Shown piece by piece: positions 1-8,409 of a DNA stretch of 64,000 nt. The notes below the pieces were generated by a model that worked only from the letters and a program-made list of their open reading frames with translations, made no database searches and was not told the origin of the DNA. Position numbers and translations under genes: made by a program. The stretch covers positions 124,001 to 188,000 of the forward strand of contig NZ_SNYN01000002.1 of NCBI RefSeq assembly GCF_004363075.1, read 5' to 3'. Every line of letters starts with the position of its first letter. Position 1 is the stretch's first letter. The DNA comes from Actinorugispora endophytica. Its GTDB lineage: Bacteria; Actinomycetota; Actinomycetes; Streptosporangiales; Streptosporangiaceae.

Positions 1-1
1 G

Positions 2-661
2 TTCAGGTGCATCACCGACCCGGGGAGCGGGGGCGGCGAGGGCGGCGCCTACCACGGCGTCACCCTGCTCTTCCAGCAGTCGGTGGCCCTCAGGCCCAGG
101 ATCGGCGCGGCCAAGCCGCCGGCCATCGAGACGAAGGCCGTGGGCGGCCGCCGGGACGACGGGACAAGGGTGTTCGAAGCCCCCTGGATCCCGTGCGTCC
201 GGCTCCCCGGCCGCCCGGCGGAGGGCAGCCCGGTGATGCTCGGCGAGGGCCGCGAGATGCACCACGACGGGGTGGTGAACCCGGACTTCGCGGGAAAGGC
301 GGACTTCGGCCTGGTCGTCTTCCACGAGATGTGCCACGCCTACTACGACCAGGCGGGCGCGGCCGGCCTGATGTCGGGCAGGGCGGCGGAGTTCGAGGCG
401 GCCCCCGGCCACAGGGTGGCGGACTTCCAGAACTACGCGGAGGAGATCCTGGTCTGCGGTCTGCTGCAGGGCAAGGGCCTCAAGTACTGCGAGAACACCT
501 ACAGGCGGCAGAAGGGACTGCCGCCGCGCCCCGCGTACTCGGCCGTCGGCCTCAAGGACGATCCGGACCTGGCCGCCTTCGCCTGGCCGTCGGGGGGTCC
601 CGACGCGCCGTTCAAGGAGTGGAAGGCCGTCCTGCGGGAGCTGAACTTCTCGACGGCGTAG
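2..661 (+). CDS. NleD-like (M91-type) zinc metallopeptidase domain protein, 5' end missing
   Basis: The frame is open from the first base, so the start lies upstream of the window; about 219 residues are visible. A zincin motif is plain: VVFHEMCHAYYDQ (HExxH) at about residues 107-119. It is followed by an acidic stretch and a segment (EEILVCGLL ... CENTYRRQKGLPPRPAY) resembling the part of M91 proteases where an ENxxR element and an R-x-Y element follow the catalytic helix. The M91 family is known from the type III effector NleD; actinomycete relatives usually form the C-terminal domain of secreted or polymorphic-toxin-like proteins. That suggests this is the toxin end of a longer protein, but the N-terminus is not visible. 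Other zincin families with the same motif remain possible. Confidence 0.6.
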   Translation, partial: FRCITDPGSGGGEGGAYHGVTLLFQQSVALRPRIGAAKPPAIETKAVGGRRDDGTRVFEAPWIPCVRLPGRPAEGSPVMLGEGREMHHDGVVNPDFAGKADFGLVVFHEMCHAYYDQAGAAGLMSGRAAEFEAAPGHRVADFQNYAEEILVCGLLQGKGLKYCENTYRRQKGLPPRPAYSAVGLKDDPDLAAFAWPSGGPDAPFKEWKAVLRELNFSTA

Positions 662-861
662 CCTCCGCCGCCCGGGGGCGAGCGGCTGCGGCCCGGGTGG
701 TCCCGGGCCCGGACGCGCGGCGCCGCCTTGGCGGGGGCGGCGCGCCGCCGGCCGCGCCGCACGTCGGCCGCCGTGGGCGTCTTCTCCTGGCCCCTCCGGT
801 GGGACGGCCGGGTGGCCGAGTGCGTCGGCCCGGGGGAGGAGGCGGGCGGACCCCGGGGCCC

Positions 862-891
862 TTCGAAGGAGTCACCCCAGTGGGATATAGT
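862..891 (+). promoter_or_regulatory. Candidate sigma-70-type promoter of the SAM-IV riboswitch transcript
   Basis: TTCGAA (862-867) and TATAGT (886-891) are spaced by 18 bp. A start about 7 nt downstream would place the 5' end of the RNA almost exactly at the P1 stem of the riboswitch at 900. The position fits well; the -35 match is weak. Confidence 0.45.
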
Positions 892-899
892 CCTCCGCA

Positions 900-1022
900 G
901 GTCATGAGCGCCAGCGCCAAGCCCCGGCTCGCTGGCCGGCAACCCTCCTTTCGCGGTGGGGTGCCCCGGGTGAGGACCAGGTCGAGACACCGCCGAGAAC
1001 GCGGCGTGTCAGACAAGCGCGG
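900..1022 (+). promoter_or_regulatory. SAM-IV riboswitch
   Basis: The segment carries the conserved actinomycete SAM-IV core: GGTCATGAG at 900-908, AGCCCCGGCT and the CTGGCCGGCAACCCTCC block (about 920-948), GCGGTGGGGTGCCCCGGGTG, then GGACC closing P1 (GGTC 900-903 pairs with GACC 975-978). A GC-rich hairpin (about 983-1010) and AAGCGC (1015-1020), which supplies the 3' pseudoknot strand, follow. SAM-IV aptamers bind S-adenosylmethionine and normally repress sulfur or methionine genes. It sits 75 nt upstream of a SufS-like gene on the same strand, a recurrent arrangement for this class. The expression platform probably acts on the ribosome binding site at 1085-1090, but I cannot fold it here. 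Confidence 0.92.
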
Positions 1023-1096
1023 ACCCCCGTCTGTGCGGCCGCACCCCCGTGCGCGCCCCAGGGGTCGGGTCCCCCGAGATCCGTGAGAGGTGCCCT

Positions 1097-2425
1097 GTGA
1101 CCACTGTCGCCCAGCCCCAGACCCCCGCGATCCGCACTCCCGTGCCCGGAGTCGTGGGCGCCGACGTCCTGGTCCCGCTCGTGAACGGGGAGCGCGTGAC
1201 GTACGCGAACTTCGACTACGCGGCCAGCGCCCCGTGCCTCGAAGCGGTCCGCGACGTCCTGGACGGCGCCCTTCCCTACTACGCCAGCGTGCACCGGGGC
1301 GCGGGCTTCCACTCCCAGGTCAGCACCGACGCCTACGAGAGGGCGCGCGCGACCGTCGCCGGGTTCGTCGGAGCCGGGGCCGAGGACGCGGTCGTGTTCG
1401 TGCGCGGCACCACCGACGCGCTGAACCTGCTCGCCCGCTCCGTGCCGGCCGGATGCGAGGTCGTGGTCTTCGCCGGGGAGCACCACGCGGCCCTGCTGCC
1501 GTGGCGGCACCACGGCAGCGGGGCCGGGCGGGTGGTGCGCCTGCCGCTGCCCGAGAGCCCGGCGGCGGCGGTGGCCGCGGCGCGCGAGGCGCTGGGCGCG
1601 CGGTCGGAGGGACCGCGCCTGCTGGTGGTCACCGCGGCCTCCAACGTCACCGGTGAACTGTGGCCGGTGGAGGAGCTCGCGGCCGTGGCGCACGCCGCGG
1701 GGGCGCGCATCGCGGTGGACGCCGCCCAGTTCGTCCCGCACCTGCCCTTCGACCTCGCGGCCACCGGCGCGGACTACGTGGCCTTCTCCGGGCACAAGCT
1801 CTACGCGCCCTTCGGGGCCGGGGTGCTCGCCGGGCGCGTCGACTGGCTGCGCGCGGCGGCGCCCTACCTCGCCGGAGGCGGCGCCACCGCCAACGTGACA
1901 GAGGACGACGTGCGCTGGAACGACCTTCCCGCCCGGCACGAGGCGGGCAGCCCCAACGTGCTGGGCGCGGTCGCGCTCGCCGCGGCCTGCGCCGCGCTCA
2001 CCGAGGCAGGGCAGGACGCGCTGCACGAGCGGGAGCAGCGGCTGCTGGGCCGGCTGCGCGCGGGCCTGGCCGGGATCCCGGGCGTGCGCGACCTGAGCCT
2101 GTGGGACGCGGACCACCCCCGCGTGGGGATCGTGTCCTTCGTCGTGGACGGCCTGCCCGCGGACCTGCTGGCCGCCGCGCTCTCGGCCGAGTACGGGATC
2201 GGGGTGCGCGACGGGCTGTTCTGCGCGCACCTGCTCACCCGGCGCCTGCTGCCCTCCGGCCACACCCAGGCGGTGCGCGCCAGCCTGGGGCTGGGCACCA
2301 CCGTCGAGCACGTGGACCGCCTGGTGGACGCGGTCGCCGAACTCGCCGGGCGCGGTCCGAAGTGGGGCTACGAGCTCGTCGACGGACGGATCTCCCCGGT
2401 CCCCGACCCCCGCCCCCGCCCCTGA
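1097..2425 (+). CDS. Class V aminotransferase / cysteine desulfurase-like enzyme under SAM-IV control
   Basis: This is a 442-residue fold-type I PLP enzyme. GTG at 1097 is chosen because GAGAGG (1085-1090) precedes it, and an upstream ATG at 1049 lies too close to the aptamer. Visible features are an N-terminal NFDYAASAP (usual in SufS/CsdA), HRGAGFHS, the cofactor-binding RGTTDALNLL, an aspartate in VDAAQFVPH and the PLP lysine in SGHKLYAPFG (about residue 235). A late FCAHLL segment could supply the persulfide cysteine. The family removes sulfur from cysteine, or acts as a lyase on related substrates. Riboswitch control implies a role in sulfur or methionine metabolism rather than Fe-S assembly; that role is inferred. 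Confidence 0.88.
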   Translation: MTTVAQPQTPAIRTPVPGVVGADVLVPLVNGERVTYANFDYAASAPCLEAVRDVLDGALPYYASVHRGAGFHSQVSTDAYERARATVAGFVGAGAEDAVVFVRGTTDALNLLARSVPAGCEVVVFAGEHHAALLPWRHHGSGAGRVVRLPLPESPAAAVAAAREALGARSEGPRLLVVTAASNVTGELWPVEELAAVAHAAGARIAVDAAQFVPHLPFDLAATGADYVAFSGHKLYAPFGAGVLAGRVDWLRAAAPYLAGGGATANVTEDDVRWNDLPARHEAGSPNVLGAVALAAACAALTEAGQDALHEREQRLLGRLRAGLAGIPGVRDLSLWDADHPRVGIVSFVVDGLPADLLAAALSAEYGIGVRDGLFCAHLLTRRLLPSGHTQAVRASLGLGTTVEHVDRLVDAVAELAGRGPKWGYELVDGRISPVPDPRPRP

Positions 2426-2538
2426 CGGCCTCGCCGAGCCCCCGCCCGGCCGAGAACCTCGAACCGGACGGACCGGACCGGCGACGACGGCCGGAACGCC
2501 CGACCGGAACACCGTCGGCGCCCCGGCCCCGCATGCCT

Positions 2539-3369
2539 TCAGCCGTCCGGGAAGTCGTTCTCGACAGCCTCGGCCAACCGGGCGGCGTCCCGCTCGTCAT
2601 CGGTGCCGACGGTGAGGGGGAGCTTTCTGGCGCCTCGATAGGCGGACCGGCCTGGGGAGGGGGCGTCGACGAACCCGATGATCGGGCGGACCGCGTCGTC
2701 GGGGCGCTGTCCGACCAGCGGTCCCAGGACCGCGGCGGCGGTCTTCATGCCCTTTCCGAGGTCGCCCGCGAAACCGGACCGGACCAGACGGGCCGGCCCC
2801 CAGGTCACGTATGCGAGGCCGGGGACGCCCCGCGTGGCGAGGACACCGAGCAGTTCGTTGGCCCGCCGCTGCTGCGCGTTGGATTTGGCGAAGGTGTAGC
2901 CGCGGGTCAGTTCGAGGTCCCCGAAGTCGATGGCGTCCGCTCGCGCGCCCGGCACGGCGGTATTCACGACGACCGGCCGCCCGGCCGCGCGGAGGAGCCC
3001 GGCGAGCCCGGTGACGAGCAGGTACTTGGAGACGAAGAACAGCACCCAGGACGCCTCATGGCCCTCGGAGGTGACATGGCGCCGCTGCCGGATGAACGAG
3101 GCCGCGAGCACCAGGGCGTCGACGTGCTCGTAGTGCGTCCTCAGGTGCTTCACCAGGCGGCGGCTGTCGGCGGCCGAGGACAGGTCCGCGGCGGCGAACT
3201 CGGCCCGCGCGGTCGCTGACGGATCGCCGTCGGCCGCAGCGGCGAGCAGTGCGTCGAACTTGGCCCGGCTCCGCCCGATCACGACGACGCGGTCGCCTGC
3301 CTTCAGGAAGTGGCGTGCCAGCGCGGCGCCCATGCCGTCAGTGCCTCCGGTGACCACGATCGTCCTCAT
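2539..3369 (-). CDS. SDR family NAD(P)-dependent oxidoreductase
   Basis: The protein has 276 residues. ATG at 3369 is chosen because GGAGGGG lies just upstream; an earlier in-frame ATG would overlap the operators. The N-terminus holds a Rossmann loop (VTGGTDGMG) and a second-strand VVVIGRSRAKF that suggests NADP(H). The usual NAG motif is replaced by LVLAASF, and the active-site Tyr-Lys appears as GYTFAKSNAQ. It belongs to the divergent SDR group near retinol dehydrogenase or protochlorophyllide reductase-like proteins. It is transcribed away from a TetR regulator across a shared promoter with two palindromes, so that regulator probably represses it. The substrate is unknown. Confidence 0.85.
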   Translation of the reverse strand: MRTIVVTGGTDGMGAALARHFLKAGDRVVVIGRSRAKFDALLAAAADGDPSATARAEFAAADLSSAADSRRLVKHLRTHYEHVDALVLAASFIRQRRHVTSEGHEASWVLFFVSKYLLVTGLAGLLRAAGRPVVVNTAVPGARADAIDFGDLELTRGYTFAKSNAQQRRANELLGVLATRGVPGLAYVTWGPARLVRSGFAGDLGKGMKTAAAVLGPLVGQRPDDAVRPIIGFVDAPSPGRSAYRGARKLPLTVGTDDERDAARLAEAVENDFPDG

Positions 3370-3386
3370 GCCGGCCCCTCCTTTAT

Positions 3387-3440
3387 CCGGAACAAGCGTT
3401 CCGGATGAGCGTAGCATTCAAGCGGAACTAGAGTTCCGCT
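3387..3440. promoter_or_regulatory. Two palindromic TetR-type operators in a divergent promoter
   Basis: CCGGAAC-AAGC-GTTCCGG (3387-3404) and AGCGGAACT-AG-AGTTCCGCT (3421-3440) are two inverted repeats sharing the half-site GGAAC/GTTCC. They lie between the SDR start (3369) and the TetR start (3457). This is the standard layout of a local TetR repressor controlling both itself and the divergent gene. Confidence 0.75.
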
Positions 3441-3456
3441 TTGGTATGCTCGGTCG

Positions 3457-4017
3457 GTGATCGAGGAACGGCGGCAGCGGCGCGACGCCGTGGCCAATCG
3501 CACCCGGATCGTGTCCGCCGCGAGCGAGGCCCTGCGCGAGGACGGGCTGGGCGTGGACATGCGCGCGATCGCGGCGGCTGCCGGGGTCGGCATCGGCACC
3601 CTTTACCGGCACTTCCCGACTCGTGACCACCTCGTCCGCGCCGTGACGAGCGCCGACCTCGCCGGCCTCGCGGAGACCGGCCTCCCGGAGGGGGTGCCCG
3701 CGATCGCGGCCCTCCGGGAGTTCTTCACCGCGACGATGGCCCAGCTCACCGGCAACAAGGCGATGATGGACCTGTTCGCCGACGGGCCGCTGTCCGACGA
3801 GGACTTCGCGCGATGCGTCGCCCACCTCACCCGGATCGGGCAGGACGCCGTCGACCGCTCGCGCGCCGATCACACCCTCGCCGCCGATGTGACGGCGAGC
3901 GACATCGCGTACCAGCTGATCGGACTCGTGCGTATCGCGCAGCTGCTGTCCGGCTCCGGGGGCCACGCAACCGCCCGGCACGTGGACCTCGCGCTCCGGG
4001 GCCTGGCGTCGCCGTAA
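3457..4017 (+). CDS. TetR/AcrR family transcriptional regulator
   Basis: The protein has 186 residues and starts with GTG at 3457. The N-terminal HTH is typical: RIVSAASEALREDGLGVDMRAIAAAAGVGIGTLYRHFPTRD, with recognition helix GIGTLYRHF at about residues 46-54. The C-terminal ligand-binding domain is variable and gives no clue to the inducer. It is divergent from the SDR gene, with two operators between them. The ribosome binding site is poor, so the transcript may be nearly leaderless. Confidence 0.9.
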   Translation: MIEERRQRRDAVANRTRIVSAASEALREDGLGVDMRAIAAAAGVGIGTLYRHFPTRDHLVRAVTSADLAGLAETGLPEGVPAIAALREFFTATMAQLTGNKAMMDLFADGPLSDEDFARCVAHLTRIGQDAVDRSRADHTLAADVTASDIAYQLIGLVRIAQLLSGSGGHATARHVDLALRGLASP

Positions 4018-4059
4018 CGCGACATCCCCAGCGCCCCCAGCCCGGTCGGCCTTCCGCCG

Positions 4060-4218
4060 AAGTCCCGCCCCGCCGCACTCGACGTCCTGCGCGGATTCGC
4101 CCTGTCCGGTCTTCTGGCCGCAGGAGCAGGCGCGTGCGCCCTGCTACGTCTGGCAGACTGGCCCGCATCGGCGAGTCTCGCCTGGACGACATCCCCAGGC
4201 AGGATAACGCGAAGATAA
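4060..4218 (+). pseudogene. Possible remnant of a DUF418/YeiB-type membrane protein N-terminus
   Basis: In the frame following the TetR stop there is no start codon, but the translation contains ALDVLRGFALSGLL. This resembles the N-terminal signature of DUF418/YeiB-like membrane proteins (usually ...LDxLRGFALxGIL...). The frame closes at TAA 4216-4218, just before the CRISPR leader. I read it as a short relic cut off where array 1 begins. Chance similarity in GC-rich DNA is possible. Confidence 0.3.
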
Positions 4219-4246
4219 CGCCCCATAAAGTCGCAGGTCATTAACT
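4185..4246 (+). promoter_or_regulatory. Leader of CRISPR array 1
   Basis: These 60 or so bases are clearly richer in A/T than their surroundings and contain repeated GATAACG/ATAACGC units, directly abutting the first repeat. Type I-E leaders carry the pre-crRNA promoter and the integration signal at this end. The position also fits because repeats decay at the opposite end of the array. Confidence 0.65.
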
Positions 4247-6472
4247 CCAAACCCCACGCACGTGGGGATGAACCGGAGTTTCGGGTGCCGATCATCCTCG
4301 CCGCTCACCAAACCCCACGCACGTGGGGATGAACCGCCAGGCTCACGCCTCCGATAAGCGGGGATTATCCAAACCCCACGCACGTGGGGATGAACCGCAC
4401 AGCCCTAAAATGGTCTTGATTGGGGGCTACCAAACCCCACGCACGTGGGGATGAACCGGTCATCGTGGTCGGCACGCTGAAGCAGCGCTCCCAAACCCCA
4501 CGCACGTGGGGATGAACCGCGTTCTACGCCACCGTCACCCGCGCCTGACCGCCAAACCCCACGCACGTGGGGATGAACCGTCTCACCCCGGTGGAGGACC
4601 CCCCGTCTGGGACCAAACCCCACGCACGTGGGGATGAACCGGCCCGCCAGGGCAAGACCGGCCCCGAGGCCCACCAAACCCCACGCACGTGGGGATGAAC
4701 CAGTCCTCCCCCCTACCCCCCGGCGACGACGTCCCCAAACCCCACGCACGTGGGGATGAACCGCCACCGGGAAGGGGGTACGGATGACCGAGAACCCAAA
4801 CCCCACGCACGTGGGGATGAACCGGCGATCCTGGGCAACACCACGTCCATTACTCGCCAAACCCCACGCACGTGGGGATGAACCGCGCACGTGCCGCACG
4901 TCGCGCCGGGAACATTCCCAAACCCCACGCACGTGGGGATGAACCGAGCGTGGCGCGGCGGGCGCCCCGCCGCGCTGACCAAACCCCACGCACGTGGGGA
5001 TGAACCGACGGCGACGTACAAGCGCGGCTGCCGCTGCCCCCAAACCCCACGCACGTGGGGATGAACCTGATCGTCATCCGCTACAAACGAGGCCCCCTCC
5101 CCAAACCCCACGCACGTGGGGATGAACCGGCGGTCAGCCGCGCCCAGGTGCTGGCCGCGGTCCAAACCCCACGCACGTGGGGATGAACCGGACACGGCCA
5201 CCCAGTACTGGTCCTGGCCCTCCCAAACCCCACGCACGTGGGGATGAACCGACCCCGACGCGTGGGTGCCCGAATACCCGCCGCCAAACCCCACGCACGT
5301 GGGGATGAACCGGCGGTCCCTCATTCGGGTGAATGGGTGGAAATCCAAACCCCACGCACGTGGGGATGAACCGAGACCGGTCAGGGTGCCTGTGAGCCGC
5401 GCCCGCCAAACCCCACGCACGTGGGGATGAACCGGACGAGGAGAAGCCGGATGCTGCTTGACCCGACCAAACCCCACGCACGTGGGGATGAACCGGCGCC
5501 GACAGCCAGCTCGTCGCCGCCGTCGTCCCAAACCCCACGCACGTGGGGATGAACCGTCTCCGAATCCGTCTCGAAAAGACCCCCAGTTCCAAACCCCACG
5601 CACGTGGGGATGAACCGCCCCGCATCTCCGTGGTGGCGTGGGTGACGTCCCAAACCCCACGCACGTGGGGATGAACCGCCGTCGTCCTGTCGATGGCGGG
5701 GCGCGCGTATCCAAACCCCACGCACGTGGGGATGAACCGGACAGCGCGAGCGGCAGCCCGATCGTTTTCTACCAAACCCCACGCACGTGGGGATGAACCG
5801 ATCGTGCACCGCATCACCGAGTACGTGCGCGACCAAACCCCACGCACGTGGGGATGAACCGGCATCGCCGCGACGATCGCCGCCGCGCACGGCCCAAACC
5901 CCACGCACGTGGGGATGAACCGGCGTACCAGCGGTCCAAGGGCTTGGATGACGACCAAACCCCACGCACGTGGGGATGAACCGGCCCGGGATGAGGGTGT
6001 CGCTGAAGCGCGCGCCCAAACCCCACGCACGTGGGGATGAACCGCAGATTCGGCTGCCGAAGTTGGCGCGGGCGTCCCAAACCCCACGCACGTGGGGATG
6101 AACCGGACACCCAAGAGGTCGGGGCTCGAGACGATCAGCAAACCCCACGCACGTGGGGATGAACCGCCGGTTTCGGGGGCGTCGCTGCCGGCGCCGAAGC
6201 AAACCCCCACGCACGTGGGGATGAACCGTCGTACAGCTCTGCGGCGTCGACGGGCCCTTCGCAAACCCCACGCACGTGGGGATGAACCGGGCTCCCCGAG
6301 CTGACCCTGGGCTGGGGCGTCGCAAACCCCACGCACGTGGGGATGAACCGGGCTCCCCGAGCTGACCCTGGGCTGGGGCGTCGCAAACCCCACGCACGTG
6401 GGGATGAACCGGCCCCACCCGGACCGCCATCCGGATGAGGCCACCAAGCCCCACGCACGTGGGGATGAACCG
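4247..6472 (+). CRISPR. CRISPR array 1, type I-E-like, 37 contiguous repeats
   Basis: The 29-nt repeat is CCAAACCCCACGCAC followed by GTGGGGATGAACCG, with 32-nt spacers (period 61). It contains the stem CCCCACGCACGTGGGG and the GATGAACCG 3' handle typical of type I-E, so crRNAs are read on the + strand. Thirty-seven repeats run from 4247 to 6472; one repeat near 6205 has an extra C. The last repeats drift (leading GC instead of CC, then CCAAGCC), marking the old distal end. The spacer at 6290-6321 is duplicated exactly at 6351-6382. A 38th repeat lies beyond an inserted element at 6895. No cas genes are in the window. Confidence 0.97.
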
Positions 6473-6490
6473 CTCAGGCCTGTGCGTCAG

Positions 6491-6882
6491 TAGGGAAGCT
6501 CCGGCGTGGGGGTGGTTCGGTGTCGGGAGTCCGCTGAGCGGATCGTCGGGGTGTCCTTGTGTGCGGCGGGGTGACGGGGCGGCGTCGGCGGGCGGGGGCG
6601 GAGGCCCGCGCGTAACCGCCGGACGTCCGTGACACGGGGGTTCGAGGGCCGGTCCCGCTCTCGCTCGGAATGATCATGGGCTTTCCGCCCTTCCAGGCCC
6701 CGAAACGGGCGGAAAGCCCAAGACCGTCAACGAAACCCTCACGCAACGGTCATCATGGGCGCGGCCTCGACCGGCCTCCGCCGTGGCCGCCCGCCGTCAC
6801 TCTGCGATCCGCGTGGCGCGAGGCCGAAAGACCCACCCGAAGCACCGGTACGCCAAACACCCCCGCGCCGGAAACCCCCATA
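6491..6882 (+). mobile_element. MITE-like element inserted in the last spacer of CRISPR array 1
   Basis: This 392-bp non-coding element begins TAGGGAAGCTCCGGCG and ends CGCCGGAAACCCCCATA, imperfect terminal inverted repeats bounded by TA. A central inverted repeat (GGGCTTTCCGCCCTTCC at about 6674 against GGGCGGAAAGCCC at about 6708) can form a long hairpin. Related copies lie at 30114, 50908 and 57385, with a fragment at 13577. Joining 6473-6490, one TA and 6883-6894 gives exactly 32 nt, the array's spacer length, so TA was duplicated on insertion. TA duplication suggests mobilisation by an IS630/Tc1-type transposase (inference); none is encoded here. Confidence 0.85.
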
Positions 6883-6894
6883 GTCGTCGGCCGG

Positions 6895-6923
6895 CCAAGC
6901 CCCACGCACGTTGGGATGAACAG
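6895..6923 (+). repeat. Orphan terminal repeat of CRISPR array 1
   Basis: CCAAGCCCCACGCACG then TTGGGATGAACAG: a degenerate copy of the 29-nt repeat, separated from the array by the inserted element. The mutations (GTTGGG in the stem, CAG end) are typical of a decaying last repeat. Confidence 0.9.
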
Positions 6924-7120
6924 ACCTGGTTCATGCCAGCGGCCTGCCTGACCGACCCGCGTACGCGGGTCGGAGCCCGGCACGGACCGGTTCTTCGGGG
7001 AACCCGGCTGAGCCACCGGAGCGGCCCTGCTCCGGGAGGTCCTCGGCCTCCTACGGGCCACCGGTGGCGGCCCGGCCCCCGGGTCTCGCGGCGGGAACCG
7101 CGCCCGGGGGCCGGTCGCGT

Positions 7121-8080
7121 TCAGGGGCGCCCTTCAGTGCCGTTCCGTGCCGGTGCGTGTCCGTTGGGGCGGGGGGAGGCGGCGCGGGTCGTCTCCGCGC
7201 GGAACCGGGTCGGGGTCATTCCGTACTCCCTTCGGAACTGGCGGTTGAAGTTCGACAGGTTCGAGTAGCCGACGGCGTGGCTGATCGCCGCCACGGTGTC
7301 GCCGCCGCGCTCCAGGAGGCGGCAGGCGTGGGACAGGCGGAGCCTGCGCACCATGTCCGTGAACGTCATCCCGCTCGCGCGCTTGAAGTACTTCGAGAAG
7401 GACGACTCCGACATGTCCACGGACGCAGCGAGCTCGGACATGCGCACCTCGCCCGTCAGGTTCCCGACGACGTACGCCATCGCGCGCTCCATCACGACCC
7501 CCAGACGCGGATCCTGGTTCGGCGCGAACCACTCCCGCGCGAGCGCCCTGCGCTCGGACGCGGGCGCGGTCGAGAGGATGTTGAGGAGCCCGAGGACGTG
7601 CAGCACCCGCTCGATGCCCTCGGACGCGCCCACCAGTTCGAGTTCGCGCGCCGCCTCCGCGGCGCTGCGCCCCGAGAACTCGATGCCGCGACCGGACTCC
7701 GCCAGCAGCGGGTCCAGGGAGTCGAGTTCCGGAAGGACCTGCTGGCACGCGCGGACCCAGTCCGCGTCGAACTGCAGCACCATGTCCCGCCCCGTGATCA
7801 CCTCGCCCGGTTCGAGGTCGCTGATCCAGCCGTGCGGCACGTTCGGCCCGACGAGCACGAGCTGTCCCGCGCCGAAGGGGCCGACGGCGTCGCCGACGAT
7901 GTAGCGGCCGCTTCCCGAACGGATCAGGTGGACCTCCAGCTCGGGGTGGTAGTTCCACCGCGCGTAGGGGCTCGGGTAGTCGTGGACGTGCCAGCGCACG
8001 GAGTGGCGGGGGTCGTGCGGGACGACCTCGCGCGTGGCCGTCCGGCCCATGAGCAACTCGGCCACGCCGGCGGGGTCCAT
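7121..8080 (-). CDS. AraC family transcriptional regulator of the polyol operon
   Basis: The protein has 319 residues. ATG at 8080 follows AAGGGGTG on the reverse strand. An N-terminal cupin-like sensor region (HPELEVHLIRSGSGRYIVGD ... PHGW) is followed by a C-terminal double HTH (SELAASVDMSESSFSKYFKR and TVAAISHAVGYSNLSNFNRQFRREYGMTP, about residues 205-300), the AraC/XylS hallmark. It is divergent from the sugar ABC importer operon starting at 8410, so it probably senses a sugar or polyol and activates that operon from the 330-bp spacer. The ligand cannot be deduced. Confidence 0.9.
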   Translation of the reverse strand: MDPAGVAELLMGRTATREVVPHDPRHSVRWHVHDYPSPYARWNYHPELEVHLIRSGSGRYIVGDAVGPFGAGQLVLVGPNVPHGWISDLEPGEVITGRDMVLQFDADWVRACQQVLPELDSLDPLLAESGRGIEFSGRSAAEAARELELVGASEGIERVLHVLGLLNILSTAPASERRALAREWFAPNQDPRLGVVMERAMAYVVGNLTGEVRMSELAASVDMSESSFSKYFKRASGMTFTDMVRRLRLSHACRLLERGGDTVAAISHAVGYSNLSNFNRQFRREYGMTPTRFRAETTRAASPRPNGHAPARNGTEGRP

Positions 8081-8409
8081 CACGGCGGTTTCACCCCTTG
8101 TCGTGTCGCGGGTTCTCTCGTTCCGGCACGCCCCCGAAAAAGCCTCCGGCAGGCGAACACAGGGAAAACAAGTACCACAAGTCATCACCTGGCGCGCTAG
8201 AGCACCGGACGGCGGCTTCCTAGCATTGTGACGAACGACACGCTCGCCGGTCACCCCGAAGCGCAGTCCCCGCACTCCCGCCCCACCGGGCTCCGCCGTA
8301 CCACGGCCCCGGCCGGCGACGCGCAGCCCCTCGCCACCCGACCGGTGCCCGGGACCGGCGGCGGCCGCACCGCCCCCGGCCCCGGCCACGACGACCAGGA
8401 GATCCCCAC

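Noticed and set aside
7-1086. Long Arg/Gly-rich ORF across the left end and the riboswitch
   Set aside because: Shadow frame of the metallopeptidase gene; it also crosses a structured RNA.
4405-6458. Long reverse-strand open frames rich in FIPTCVGFG and SSPRAWGL repeats in array 1
   Set aside because: They are translations of CRISPR repeats (61-nt period reads through three frames); no ribosome binding site or protein-like spacers.
6491-6882. Short ORFs inside the MITE-like elements
   Set aside because: They are not conserved in frame between copies and have no start signals; the conserved features are terminal and central inverted repeats.
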